Source of the DNA: Acidobacteriota bacterium
Lineage (GTDB): Bacteria > Acidobacteriota > Terriglobia > Bryobacterales > Bryobacteraceae
NCBI GenBank assembly: GCA_018268835.1
Contig: JAFDVU010000069.1
Coordinates: 1 to 33,062 of the forward strand
DNA: 33,062 nt
Reading direction: 5' to 3'
The position numbers were made by a program, and so were the translations under genes. The notes beneath the pieces were generated by a model that saw only the letters and a list, made by a program, of their open reading frames with translations, was not told the DNA's origin and did no database searches. This document shows positions 15,463 through 23,989 of the stretch, in pieces. Each line of letters opens with the position of its first letter. Positions within the stretch are counted from its first letter, which is position 1.

Positions 15463-17241
15463 ATGCCGTTGATCGTTCTCCTACAGGACGTGTTCCAGAA
15501 GTTCACCAAAGCGGTGAAGTCGCTGGAGCATTGGAACGAACTGGTGGATCTCGAGGTCCTGCTGGTGGCCCGCGCCCGCAGTGCCTTCCTGGTCCACTGG
15601 TTCGGATCGCTGATACCGCTCGACGGCTCCGGCGTGCGCATCGCCATCGTCAACCTCGAGGCGCTGCGGCAGCGCTACAGCCTGGTCATGTCCAAGCGGC
15701 GATCCGGTTTGAGCGAAGGACCCAGCGTGCTGGAACCGGCGGCGGACATCGCGGGCAGCCTGATGGGTGCCGCCCTCTCGCCTCTGAACTTCCTGCCCAT
15801 CCTCGCCGCGGCCAACCCGTACATCACGGATAAACTCGGCACCACGCTCAAGAAGGTGCTCTTCACCATCGGGGTGACCCTCAACTCGCTTTCGTGGGGC
15901 GCGCTAGGGCCCATCGTCTTCGTGCTGCTGGCCGCCGCCGGACCGCTCCTCATCGTAGGCTACGCCGCCGTGCCGGGTACGCGCGAAGTGCAGGACTTCC
16001 TCACCGCCGCGACCCGCCTCGCCAGGCCGCTCGCCGAATTCTGGCGCCAGGTGAGCGGCCCGCGCGAGAAAGTGAAAAACCCGATCGTCCGCGCCGCGCT
16101 GGGCGTGCTCGACAAACTCGCCGTCATGTTCCCCTTCTTCATGGCGACGGTGGCGTTCCTCATCGGCAAGGTGGGTCCGCTCCTCGATCCCCTGTTCCAC
16201 CAGTTCCAGGCGCTCGCGGCGTACGCCGGCGAAGTGTTCGGCTTCGCTCGGTCTACCGGCGGGGACCTCGTGGACCTCCTTCGCAAGTGGCTCGACCCCA
16301 AGCGCTCCGGTTCGCTCCCCTACTACCTGCGCCTCGCCGGCGAGGCCTTCGGAAAACTGCTGGATTTTCTCGCCGGCGCGATTTCCCTGCGGCTCTTCGG
16401 CGACACCGGAGAATACTTCCTGCGCATCGCCTACGGCTTGATGGGCTACTTCGACAAGGTGAAACAGTGGACCCTCAAGCGCTTCACGCAGATCCTCGAC
16501 ACGAATCCCGTGGTCCAACTCGTCAAAGCCGCGCAGGCCCGGATCGATACGCTGGCGCCGCTCTTCGCGCACTTCGACAGCCCGGCCAAGTCCGGCGGCT
16601 CCGACCCTGGCAAGTTCACCGAAGCCCTCAAATTTCAACTCAAGGATGTCGCCGGCGACATCGCGTGGATGAAGGCCAACCTCCCCTCCTTCGTCAGCGA
16701 CACCGATATCGACACGCAGTTGTCCCTGCACGGCCTCTCGCCGTTCCCCACCATCGCTCCCATCGTCTCGCCGCCCACCGACCCCTTCTCCGAGGTGCGC
16801 ACGAAATTCGCCGCGCGCCCGCGCAGCATCTTCCAGGGCGAACGCAAAGCGCTCGACGCCACCGCCATCGAGCAGTTCGCGCTGCCCAACGCCGCCATGG
16901 CCGTGACCCAGGCTCACATCGATGAAACCCGCCTGCGCGAAGCCCTGCTCGCCGTCGCCGCCAGGGTGCTACCGCCCAAAATGCTGCCGTACCTCAACAC
17001 CCTGAGCGACGCCATGGAGAAGGCCGAAAAGGGCCTGGGCCAAAAGCCCGTCGAACCCGCCGCGCGCACTTTCCCGGTGCTCGAACTTCCCGAGGAGGGA
17101 CGCCTCCGCCCCGTGGTGGGCCGCCTGGTGGTACGCCTGCGCGGCTCCGCGCGCGAACTCGGCGAGGAGTGGACCGAAGGCCTCAAGGCCACCCTGCGCG
17201 CGCAACTCTATCCCATGCCGGCGGAAGGAGGCGCGGCCTGA
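15463..17241 (+). CDS. Large hydrophobic CIS protein A, putative tape-measure-like
   Basis: A 592-residue protein, not assignable to a family by eye. Hydrophobic segments lie at about residues 131-170 (LGPIVFVLLAAAGPLLIVGY) and 217-240 (MFPFFMATVAFLIGKVGPLL), with a weaker one near 300-310; the rest is mostly helical and amphipathic. The C-terminal 60 residues end in a strand-helix unit 'GRLVVRLRGSARELGEEW'. Position after the tail assembly chaperone and before baseplate genes is where the tape measure normally sits, and tape measures often have such hydrophobic segments. It may alternatively be a membrane-active payload. It overlaps the next gene by one base (TGATG). Confidence 0.7.
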   Translation: MPLIVLLQDVFQKFTKAVKSLEHWNELVDLEVLLVARARSAFLVHWFGSLIPLDGSGVRIAIVNLEALRQRYSLVMSKRRSGLSEGPSVLEPAADIAGSLMGAALSPLNFLPILAAANPYITDKLGTTLKKVLFTIGVTLNSLSWGALGPIVFVLLAAAGPLLIVGYAAVPGTREVQDFLTAATRLARPLAEFWRQVSGPREKVKNPIVRAALGVLDKLAVMFPFFMATVAFLIGKVGPLLDPLFHQFQALAAYAGEVFGFARSTGGDLVDLLRKWLDPKRSGSLPYYLRLAGEAFGKLLDFLAGAISLRLFGDTGEYFLRIAYGLMGYFDKVKQWTLKRFTQILDTNPVVQLVKAAQARIDTLAPLFAHFDSPAKSGGSDPGKFTEALKFQLKDVAGDIAWMKANLPSFVSDTDIDTQLSLHGLSPFPTIAPIVSPPTDPFSEVRTKFAARPRSIFQGERKALDATAIEQFALPNAAMAVTQAHIDETRLREALLAVAARVLPPKMLPYLNTLSDAMEKAEKGLGQKPVEPAARTFPVLELPEEGRLRPVVGRLVVRLRGSARELGEEWTEGLKATLRAQLYPMPAEGGAA

Positions 17242-19109
17242 TGCCCATCGATTGGGAAGCCATCGTCGCGCCCTTCCGCGCCGTCTTCACCAGCCAGGTG
17301 AAGGATTTCACTGCCTCCGTCGAGAAGATCGCGAAGTGGCTGAAGAAGCGCCTCACCGCCGCGCGGGACATGGAGCGCCTCTCCCGCGCCTATCCCGTGA
17401 TCGATTTCGAGGAAGGAGCGGTGCGCGCCGGCGTCGCGCTCTTCCAACAGCACACCCTCGGTCTGCCCAAAACCACCGGCGGACCGCGCCCGGTGGACGA
17501 GTACCTCTCCGCCTGGCAGCGCTTTGCGCGCGGCTTTCAGCGGATTCCCGACGCGGTGGAAGAAGCCCTCGCCATCCCGCGCGTGGTCGGTGTGGTGGAA
17601 GACATCCTCGGCACCATCGTCGCGTCGCTCGAGCGCTGGGAGAAGCCCGATTGGCGCATGTTCGACACCAAACAGCCGCGCAGCTCCTCCGACTTGATCG
17701 GCGAACTCTTCCTCTTCGTCGAAATGCTTGCGATGAGCGTGGACCCCATCCGCGTGGTCCTCAACAGCGAGGTCGCCCACCTGCTCATGCAGCCCTCCAA
17801 GAGCCCGAAATCGGATTCCTCCGACGCGTTGGCCGATCTCGCGCGCTACATGGTGGCCGCGCTGCTCCTCATCCCCATCGGTGGAATGTGGGTCGCGTCC
17901 GTCTTCCGCTGGGGCGTCCTCTCCGTCAAAGTCATGGTGCTCGATTTCCTTACCGGCATCGAAGACACCGTCTACGCCATGCGCCGCCAGGCCCTGGAAT
18001 TCGTCATGGGCGGACTCGTCAACATCCTGGACGGCGCCTACACCTTCATCGAGGGCACCCGCGCGCTCCTGACCCTGGTCATCACACGCGCGCTCGATTT
18101 CGGAGTCGCGGTACTGCGCGGCTGGGCCAACGACCTTCGCGAGTTCCTCTACGCCGTCAGCGGGTTCTTCCTGCGCGGGGTCGGCCAACTGTTCGCCCAC
18201 ATCCTGGCCGCGCTCGACGGCATCATGAAGATCAACGTCGTGAAGATGTACACCCACGGCGCCATCAGCGGAACCGTCCAGGAACTGGTCGATATCGTCA
18301 CCAAAAAGGACTGGGTCACCTATCAGGCTCTCCGCGCGGACATTCTCGCCTACGGACAGGGACTGGGTCGCCTCTACGACGTCAGCATCTTCGGCTGGAT
18401 CTGGCCCAAGCACATCGGGAAGCGCGCCGATGCACTGAACAAGATCGTCGGCATCCTGGGCAACTTGCCCGACAAAACCATCCCCTCCGTGAACCTCCCC
18501 GGCCCCGCGTCCAAATTTCCGAACATCTCCGAGTACCTCACCACGCTCAACAAAGTCGATATGGCGGGCAGCCTCACCAGGCTCCGCGCCTCGCTCGAAA
18601 CCCAGCTCCCCGCGATCCTCGACAACGCCGGCGATGCGCTCACCAAAATGGGCGACGAGATGGAAACCTCCGCCGGCAACATGGCGTGGATCGGCCCCCT
18701 CTCCGACGCCGCTCGCGTGCGCGATTTCGCCCGCTCGACCGCCGCCATGTTCTTCGGCGACCAGGAAAAGGAACTACGCGACGCCATGAAGCACGACGCT
18801 CTCGCCGCGGCCTTCGACCAGGCGGTGGCCGGCGGAGGCTTCCACCTTGTGGGCGCGGCCATCCCGCTCTATGTCGAATCCATGCGCGAGTTCTGGGAGC
18901 AGCGCCCGCCCGCGGAGCCGCATCCCACCTCACCGCACATTCTCGCGAAGCGGCAGCGCCTCGGCTGCGTGAAGGTGCCCGCCATCCGCATCCGCGCCGC
19001 CGGACGCGCGCTCGACGATCCCCTCATCAGCCGCGTCGCCGCCGAGTTCCGCCGCGCCGTGCAGGGCGCCTGGCAATCCGGATTGCGCGCCACCGAGGCA
19101 GGAGTTTAA
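17241..19109 (+). CDS. Large hydrophobic CIS protein B, putative tape-measure-like
   Basis: A 622-residue protein starting MPIDWEAIVAPFRAVF, with the ATG overlapping the stop of gene A (TGATG) and a GGAAGGAGG site upstream. Long hydrophobic or amphipathic stretches lie at about residues 203-232 (ARYMVAALLLIPIGGMWVAS region) and about 250-330 (LVNILDGAYTF, LLTLVITRALDFGVAVL, LFAHILAALDGIM). The N-terminal 60 residues are helical and charged. The C-terminus ends with 'KVPAIRIRAAGRALDDPLIS' followed by a helix, recalling the end of protein A and suggesting distant paralogy. The family is not recognised. A role as part of a split tape measure or as an injected pore-former is inference from place and composition. 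Confidence 0.7.
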   Translation: MPIDWEAIVAPFRAVFTSQVKDFTASVEKIAKWLKKRLTAARDMERLSRAYPVIDFEEGAVRAGVALFQQHTLGLPKTTGGPRPVDEYLSAWQRFARGFQRIPDAVEEALAIPRVVGVVEDILGTIVASLERWEKPDWRMFDTKQPRSSSDLIGELFLFVEMLAMSVDPIRVVLNSEVAHLLMQPSKSPKSDSSDALADLARYMVAALLLIPIGGMWVASVFRWGVLSVKVMVLDFLTGIEDTVYAMRRQALEFVMGGLVNILDGAYTFIEGTRALLTLVITRALDFGVAVLRGWANDLREFLYAVSGFFLRGVGQLFAHILAALDGIMKINVVKMYTHGAISGTVQELVDIVTKKDWVTYQALRADILAYGQGLGRLYDVSIFGWIWPKHIGKRADALNKIVGILGNLPDKTIPSVNLPGPASKFPNISEYLTTLNKVDMAGSLTRLRASLETQLPAILDNAGDALTKMGDEMETSAGNMAWIGPLSDAARVRDFARSTAAMFFGDQEKELRDAMKHDALAAAFDQAVAGGGFHLVGAAIPLYVESMREFWEQRPPAEPHPTSPHILAKRQRLGCVKVPAIRIRAAGRALDDPLISRVAAEFRRAVQGAWQSGLRATEAGV

Positions 19110-19112
19110 GCG

Positions 19113-20900
19113 ATGAACCCCGACGACATCGTCACACAACTCGGCCTCCTGCTCACCCAGCTCCGCTACTCGCGCCGCGCCGTCGAGGACATCGAGCGCA
19201 GCACCGCCAAATACACCGGCATCGCCTTCGCGCCGCTCTTCGCCGAAGGGCCGCGCTTCGGCCAGCCCCCCATGTTGAACGGCGCGCTCAAGGTCTACGT
19301 GGTCAACATCAACGACCTCACCGAACCGCCCGCCGGCGGCGTGCTCGAAGGCCTGCTCGGCGGTGCCGGACGCTTCCTCGGCGGCCTCATCGGCGGCATC
19401 GCCGGCGGCACCGTCTCCAGCGTCCTGTTCCCGTGGGTGGTCTCGTCGTTGAACAACATCACCGCTCACATCGATTCCATCGCCGCGCGCATCGAGCGCA
19501 TCGTCTCGCACTTCCAGGCCAAGCCTTCCGCGCCCGCCACCAACGCAAGCCCCGGAAGCCCCGGCAGCATGATCTCCGGCCTGCCCGGCCTCTCCGCCAT
19601 CCTCGACGACGTCACCGCCCTGCTGCGCAGCGCCAACGGCGAAAAGCTCGCCGAAGGGAAGGCCGAGCCGAGCAAGGGCGTCGATCAGGTCCTGCACCTG
19701 CTCAAGGAGATTTCCGGCGTCATCGACGGCCTCATTCTCCTTCTCCCTATCATCAACGGCTTCCTGGCCTCGCTCATCGTTCGCCTCGATTCCGTGAAAC
19801 TCGCCGTCGTGGAACTGCTCGAGTGGCTGGTGCGCAACGTCCTGCTGCTGCGCGGCCTGATCTTCGTCGTCATCCAGGACACGCTCGCCGAAGCCGCGCG
19901 CCTCGCCGGCAAACTGATGCACATCGCCGCCGGCCTGCTCAAGGACGTCCTCACCTCCGCCTTCGAGATCGTCAAGAACCTGCTCACCACCGCGGTCACC
20001 GCTGTCTCCTGGATCGGCTCCGCGCTGCAAGGCATCATGACCGATCTCATGGACTGGCTGCGCACCGGGCTCGGCGAATTCCTCGTCTTCCTCGGCAACA
20101 CGCCCATCGTTCAGTTCCTGTTTCACATCGTGGACGTGCTGCCCAACCTGCTGCCCGCCCTCGTCAAACTGGTGAACCCCGAGAGCCCGCTCTCGGACGC
20201 GGAGATTTCGATGCTCGACAAAATGTCGAGCAAGCCCCTGACCTTCGCCATTCCCTCCATCACCGGCGGCTCCAGTCCCACCGGCAAAATCGACCCGTTC
20301 CCGGATCTCGCCAGTCACCTGCCCGACCCCAAGGACATCGCCGCCACGCTCGACGCCAGTCGCGACTTCATCGTGAAGGAGAGCGGCAAGCTCGTCGATT
20401 CCGTCTCCACGCGTCTGCAGGAAGCCGCCCTCTCGCTGAAAACCGCCGACTTCGACAAGGGCGTTGCAGACAACCTCGTCACCGTGCAGAAGCGCGCCAA
20501 AGATTTCGCCGACACCCTCAAGAGTACGCGCGAGGACGCCGCCGCCGGCAAGGTCGATTCCGGCGTCGCCATGATCGCCCAAGCCTACGAAGACTGGCTC
20601 ACCACGGGCGGACTCGAAACCCTCCTCACCAACATCACCGCCCACTTCCAGCGCGATGTCACGCTGCCCGAAAAGGTGAAGGACGGCACGCAGCCCGAAT
20701 CGCCCCGCGCCACCGTGCAAATCGATCAGGTGGAGATCGTCATCGAACCGCCCGCCGCGTCCACATCCGCCGCGCCGGCCGCCGCGCCCCTCAAGACCGC
20801 CGCCGCCGGCGAGCACAAGAGTTGGATCTGGTCGCCCTTCGAAACCATGACCGCCGAAGACGTGCTTCGCGGCGCGGTACCGGAGCCGTACACCGCATGA
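19113..20900 (+). CDS. Large hydrophobic CIS protein C, putative tape-measure-like
   Basis: A 595-residue protein. A glycine-zipper-like hydrophobic stretch lies at about residues 78-111 (GLLGGAGRFLGGLIGGIAGG), then hydrophobic helices at about 202-226 (GVIDGLILLLPIINGFLASL) and 232-256, followed by heptad-like helices to about 350. A Pro/Ser/Gly-rich linker (about 137-155) and an Ala/Pro-rich C-terminal linker (about 545-570) flank the core. No known family was recognised. Glycine zippers occur in pore-forming and tape-measure proteins. It ends 10 bases before the Afp7-like gene, so it is part of the same operon. Together A, B and C sum to about 1,800 residues. Confidence 0.7.
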   Translation: MNPDDIVTQLGLLLTQLRYSRRAVEDIERSTAKYTGIAFAPLFAEGPRFGQPPMLNGALKVYVVNINDLTEPPAGGVLEGLLGGAGRFLGGLIGGIAGGTVSSVLFPWVVSSLNNITAHIDSIAARIERIVSHFQAKPSAPATNASPGSPGSMISGLPGLSAILDDVTALLRSANGEKLAEGKAEPSKGVDQVLHLLKEISGVIDGLILLLPIINGFLASLIVRLDSVKLAVVELLEWLVRNVLLLRGLIFVVIQDTLAEAARLAGKLMHIAAGLLKDVLTSAFEIVKNLLTTAVTAVSWIGSALQGIMTDLMDWLRTGLGEFLVFLGNTPIVQFLFHIVDVLPNLLPALVKLVNPESPLSDAEISMLDKMSSKPLTFAIPSITGGSSPTGKIDPFPDLASHLPDPKDIAATLDASRDFIVKESGKLVDSVSTRLQEAALSLKTADFDKGVADNLVTVQKRAKDFADTLKSTREDAAAGKVDSGVAMIAQAYEDWLTTGGLETLLTNITAHFQRDVTLPEKVKDGTQPESPRATVQIDQVEIVIEPPAASTSAAPAAAPLKTAAAGEHKSWIWSPFETMTAEDVLRGAVPEPYTA

Positions 20901-20910
20901 GGAAATCCTG

Positions 20911-21657
20911 ATGGCCTACGCATACCTTGCCAGCCCGTTCAACCTGCCGCCGCTGATCTTCCGGTTTCAGTTCAACCCGGACATCCTGAACCTGAAGAAG
21001 TCTTTCAAGTACGACTCGGCGAATAGCTTCGGCGACTGGTCCTTCGATAAGACCGCCGCCGGCGGCGCTTCCGCCATAGGCTCCGTCGGCGCCGTCCTCG
21101 GCTTCATCGACGACATCAAGGAGTGGGGCTCGATCCTCACCAAGGTCAAGCCCATCGAAGCCAAGGAAGGCGAGCCGCAGACCGTCGCGCTCGATTTCCG
21201 CATCGATGGCTCGCCCTCCGCGCAGACCCTCGATCAGACGCCCGAACTGCCCGACTCCACCCCGCCGCAAGGCACCATCGAAAACGCCATCGCGGTGCTC
21301 CAGCAGTTCATGTACCCCAGCTACGACCTGTTCGACATCTTCAAGACCATCGCCAACAAGAAGGTCCCCTGCCTGAGCCGCCCCCCTGAAGTCAGCCTGA
21401 TCTACGGCCCCTTTACCGTCACCGGTCACGTCACCGACCTCAGTATCAAGATCACCGCCTTCGACGCAAGTGCCAAGCCCGTGCGCGCCGACGTCTCCCT
21501 CACGCTGAAGGAGCAGTCGCTCGGCCTCAGCACGATTCCGTCCTCGCTCGCCCGAATCGGACGCGCCGCCGCGTACACCTACGGCGGCGGACGCTCCGCC
21601 GGCGACACCCTCAAGGACATCGGAGTCGGCACCGGAATCATCAACCCGTTTTCCTAA
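20911..21657 (+). CDS. CIS tube-initiator/baseplate protein (Afp7/Pvc7-like, without LysM)
   Basis: A 248-residue protein. The opening 'LPPLIFRFQFNPDILNLKKSF' and the later 'EGEPQTVALDFRIDGSPSAQ' are typical of the CIS tube protein family (Afp7-like), which caps the inner tube at the baseplate and often ends in a LysM domain. Conserved inner elements include 'PPEVSLIYGPFTVTGHVTDLSIKITAFD', the strand pattern shared with gp53/gp54-like proteins, and 'VRADVSLTLKEQS'. The usual C-terminal LysM is missing; the protein instead ends in a Gly-rich tail. The next small gene supplies a LysM/gpX-like fold, so the two may be a split version. Confidence 0.8.
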   Translation: MAYAYLASPFNLPPLIFRFQFNPDILNLKKSFKYDSANSFGDWSFDKTAAGGASAIGSVGAVLGFIDDIKEWGSILTKVKPIEAKEGEPQTVALDFRIDGSPSAQTLDQTPELPDSTPPQGTIENAIAVLQQFMYPSYDLFDIFKTIANKKVPCLSRPPEVSLIYGPFTVTGHVTDLSIKITAFDASAKPVRADVSLTLKEQSLGLSTIPSSLARIGRAAAYTYGGGRSAGDTLKDIGVGTGIINPFS

Positions 21658-21666
21658 GGAGAAGCC

Positions 21667-21975
21667 ATGCCAGTCGGACCCAGATCGCGTTATTACGGAC
21701 AGCAGGTGGTGCAGGCGCCGGACCGCCACGGCGTCATGCATCCCACCATCGCCATTCGCTACCTCCCGTCGCCGCCCGCGGGCCCGTTCTTCCGCCAGCC
21801 CGTCGCCGGACTGCAAACCATCGAGTACCTTTCCTGGAAAGGCAACGGCCAAAGTGAATTGTGGTGGCGCATCTCCGACGCCAATGACACCCGCTTCCCC
21901 CTCGACTACGAAACCGGCGAGGGCGTCAACATCTCTGCCGACCCCAACGCCGGACGCATCGTGAGGACACGCTAG
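21667..21975 (+). CDS. gpX/LysM-like small baseplate protein
   Basis: A 102-residue protein. The segment 'QTIEYLSWKGNGQSELWWRISDAN' (about residues 50-73) followed by 'FPLDYETGEGVNI' matches the LysM-like pattern of P2 tail protein X and of the LysM tails of Afp7-like proteins, where a 'LA(W/Y)RxYGxxxLWWxIADAN' motif is common. It would pack at the hub/tube junction rather than bind sugar. It has AAGGAG upstream of ATG 21667 and lies between the tube-initiator and hub genes, consistent with that role. Confidence 0.78.
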   Translation: MPVGPRSRYYGQQVVQAPDRHGVMHPTIAIRYLPSPPAGPFFRQPVAGLQTIEYLSWKGNGQSELWWRISDANDTRFPLDYETGEGVNISADPNAGRIVRTR

Positions 21976-21981
21976 CAAGCC

Positions 21982-23148
21982 ATGGCCGGCAACTCCAAAA
22001 CGCCCGATATCAAGATCACGTGGAAAGACCGCCCGCTGACCGAAGTCCACAGTGTCGAGGTGGAGGATCACGACCAGTTGATCGACAAGGCCACCATCAC
22101 GCTTGACGACGCCGCACGCATCGCGCCCACCACGGCCGGCATCGAGGAGACGGTCAAAATCGAAATGGGCTGGGACGGCCAGACCGCGGTCCTTTTCGAG
22201 GGACTCGTAGTGCAGGCGGGCGGCGACGCCGGCCAGCACGGCAGCAAGGCCCAAATCGTGGCCTACGACCTTTCCGTCCGCATGCACCGCAAGCACACCA
22301 GCCATCCCATCACGAAGGGGACCAAGCTGAGCGACCTCGTACGCCAGATTGCATCCAACCCCGACTACAAGTTCTCCTCCGCCGACATCAACATCGATCT
22401 CGACGACGATCCCGAAGTGGATCGCGACATGAACGAGCCCAACACCACCGACCTCCAATTCCTCCAGAAACTCGCCCGCGAGTACCAGTGCCGCACCTTC
22501 GTCGAATACAACGCTCCCCCCGGAGGCGGCGCTGCCGGTGCCGCCGCGCAGGGCCACTCGCAGTTCTACTTCTGGTCGCTCAGCAAGATCATGCAAAAGG
22601 ATCCCGCCGGCACACTCTACTTCTGCCCCGGCGTCCACCAGCTTGTCGAGTTCCGCTATCAGCGCGTCGCTGCCGGCGCGGACCCCGAGCGCACCGTCTC
22701 CGCCGTGGATGACCGCACCGGCGCCGTCGTGACCAACCCCTCCTCGCCCACCCCCGGCGAGCAGTCCCTGAACATGCCCGAAGATATCGATCGCGATCTG
22801 CCCGGCGTCAGCGACCGCGCCGACGCCGCCGCACAAGCCGTCGTCGACGAAGCATCCTCCTCCGCCGGCAAGCCGCACGACCAGGTGAAGCAGAAGACCG
22901 CCGCCGGCGGCCCCTCCGATAAGACCGCGGCTTCCAAGGCTACGAAACGCGACCCCACCCGCATCATGGGCGTGCTCGGCGAAGGCACCGCCACTGGCAA
23001 CATCGGCATCCGCGCAAAAAGCAAACTCACCCTGATCGGCATCTGCCCCTGGTACGAAGGCGATTGGTACGTCAAGGTCGTGCGCCACCACTACGAATTG
23101 GCCGGCGGCATCCCCAGCTACACCACCCGCTTCCTGGCAACGAGGTAA
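21982..23148 (+). CDS. Baseplate hub protein, gpD/gp27-like (phage late control D family)
   Basis: A 388-residue protein. The N-terminal 'PDIKITWKDRPLTEVHSVEVED' and 'ATITLDD' strands, 'VFEGLVVQAGGD'-type barrel region (read here as VLFEGLVVQAGGD) and 'TDLQFLQKLAREYQCRTFVE' are the signature of the gpD/VgrG gp27-like hub domain. A Pro/Gly/Ala-rich disordered insert (about residues 250-320) precedes a final conserved strand 'GDWYVKVVRHHYELAGGIPSY'. It forms the trimeric hub between tube and spike. In VgrG the hub and spike are one chain; here they are split into two genes, as in P2 and many CIS loci. Confidence 0.9.
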   Translation: MAGNSKTPDIKITWKDRPLTEVHSVEVEDHDQLIDKATITLDDAARIAPTTAGIEETVKIEMGWDGQTAVLFEGLVVQAGGDAGQHGSKAQIVAYDLSVRMHRKHTSHPITKGTKLSDLVRQIASNPDYKFSSADINIDLDDDPEVDRDMNEPNTTDLQFLQKLAREYQCRTFVEYNAPPGGGAAGAAAQGHSQFYFWSLSKIMQKDPAGTLYFCPGVHQLVEFRYQRVAAGADPERTVSAVDDRTGAVVTNPSSPTPGEQSLNMPEDIDRDLPGVSDRADAAAQAVVDEASSSAGKPHDQVKQKTAAGGPSDKTAASKATKRDPTRIMGVLGEGTATGNIGIRAKSKLTLIGICPWYEGDWYVKVVRHHYELAGGIPSYTTRFLATR

Positions 23149-23150
23149 CC

Positions 23151-23987
23151 ATGCATCCGGACCTGCAACGTCACATCGGCAAATTCTACGGCAAATACGC
23201 CGGCATCGTGATGGATGTCTCCGATCCGGAAAAGCGCGGCCAGATTCAGGTGCGGGTTCCCAGCGTCTTCGGCCCCGACGACCCCGTGTGGGCGCGCCCC
23301 AGCTTCCCCTACGGCCACTACTTCGTGCCCCACGTCGGCGCCCAGGTGTGGGTTGAATTCGAAGGCGGCGACCCGCGCTATCCGCTCTACTCGGGCGCCT
23401 GGTACACCCCCGATCTCGTCCCCAAGGAAGCGCAGGAGGACCCGCCCGCCAATCGCGTCATCCAGATGCCCTCCGGCCACACCATCGAACTGCAGGACAA
23501 GGACGGCGAAGAGAAAATCGTCGTGCGCCACAAGGACAATTCCTTCGTCACTCTCGACAAGGACGGCAGCGTCCTCGTCTCCAACAAAAACGGATCCCAT
23601 CTCTACCTCAACGCGAAGGACGCCGAAGCGACCCTCGTCGAAGAGCACGGCAACCTCCTCCGCATGACCGGCGATGGCGTCACCATCGTCAACAAATCCG
23701 GCGCCGTCATCGAAATGAAAGGAGACAAGGTGAAGATCATCGCCAAGGACGCCCTCACCGTCACCGCCAAAGACGTGAACATCGAAAGCTCCACCGTGAA
23801 CCTCGGGCAGGGCGCCGGCACCGCGGGCGAACGCATCCTGCTCGGCGAGACATTCCTCATGAGCTACATGACCCACACCCATCCCACCGCGCTCGGCCCG
23901 AGCGGTCCGCCCCTGCCGCCCGTGCTGCCGCCCATCCCGATGACGCCGCATCCCATGCTGTCCTCCGGCGCCAAGGTAGGGAAGTAA
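23151..23987 (+). CDS. Central spike protein, gpV/gp5/VgrG-like
   Basis: A 278-residue protein with an N-terminal OB-fold (residues about 12-95: 'YAGIVMDVSDPEKRGQIQVRVP', 'PHVGAQVWVEFEGGDPRYPLYSG'), then a trimeric beta-helix made of repeats such as 'GHTIELQDKDGEEKIVVRH', 'NSFVTLDKDGSVLVSN', 'GDGVTIVNKSGAVIEMKGDKV'. Near the C-terminus MTHTHPTALGPSGPP contains a His-x-His, the motif that binds a metal at the tip of P2 gpV-type spikes. The tail is Pro-rich. ATG 23151 follows the hub stop by two bases. It pierces the target envelope. Confidence 0.92.
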   Translation: MHPDLQRHIGKFYGKYAGIVMDVSDPEKRGQIQVRVPSVFGPDDPVWARPSFPYGHYFVPHVGAQVWVEFEGGDPRYPLYSGAWYTPDLVPKEAQEDPPANRVIQMPSGHTIELQDKDGEEKIVVRHKDNSFVTLDKDGSVLVSNKNGSHLYLNAKDAEATLVEEHGNLLRMTGDGVTIVNKSGAVIEMKGDKVKIIAKDALTVTAKDVNIESSTVNLGQGAGTAGERILLGETFLMSYMTHTHPTALGPSGPPLPPVLPPIPMTPHPMLSSGAKVGK

Positions 23988-23989
23988 GG

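Noticed and set aside
17252..20911. Very long open frame (about 1,200 residues) overlapping proteins B and C on the plus strand
   Set aside because: Its translation is Arg/Pro/His-rich low-complexity, typical of an off-frame reading of GC-rich genes; B and C have coherent hydrophobic segments, ribosome-binding sites and coupled starts.
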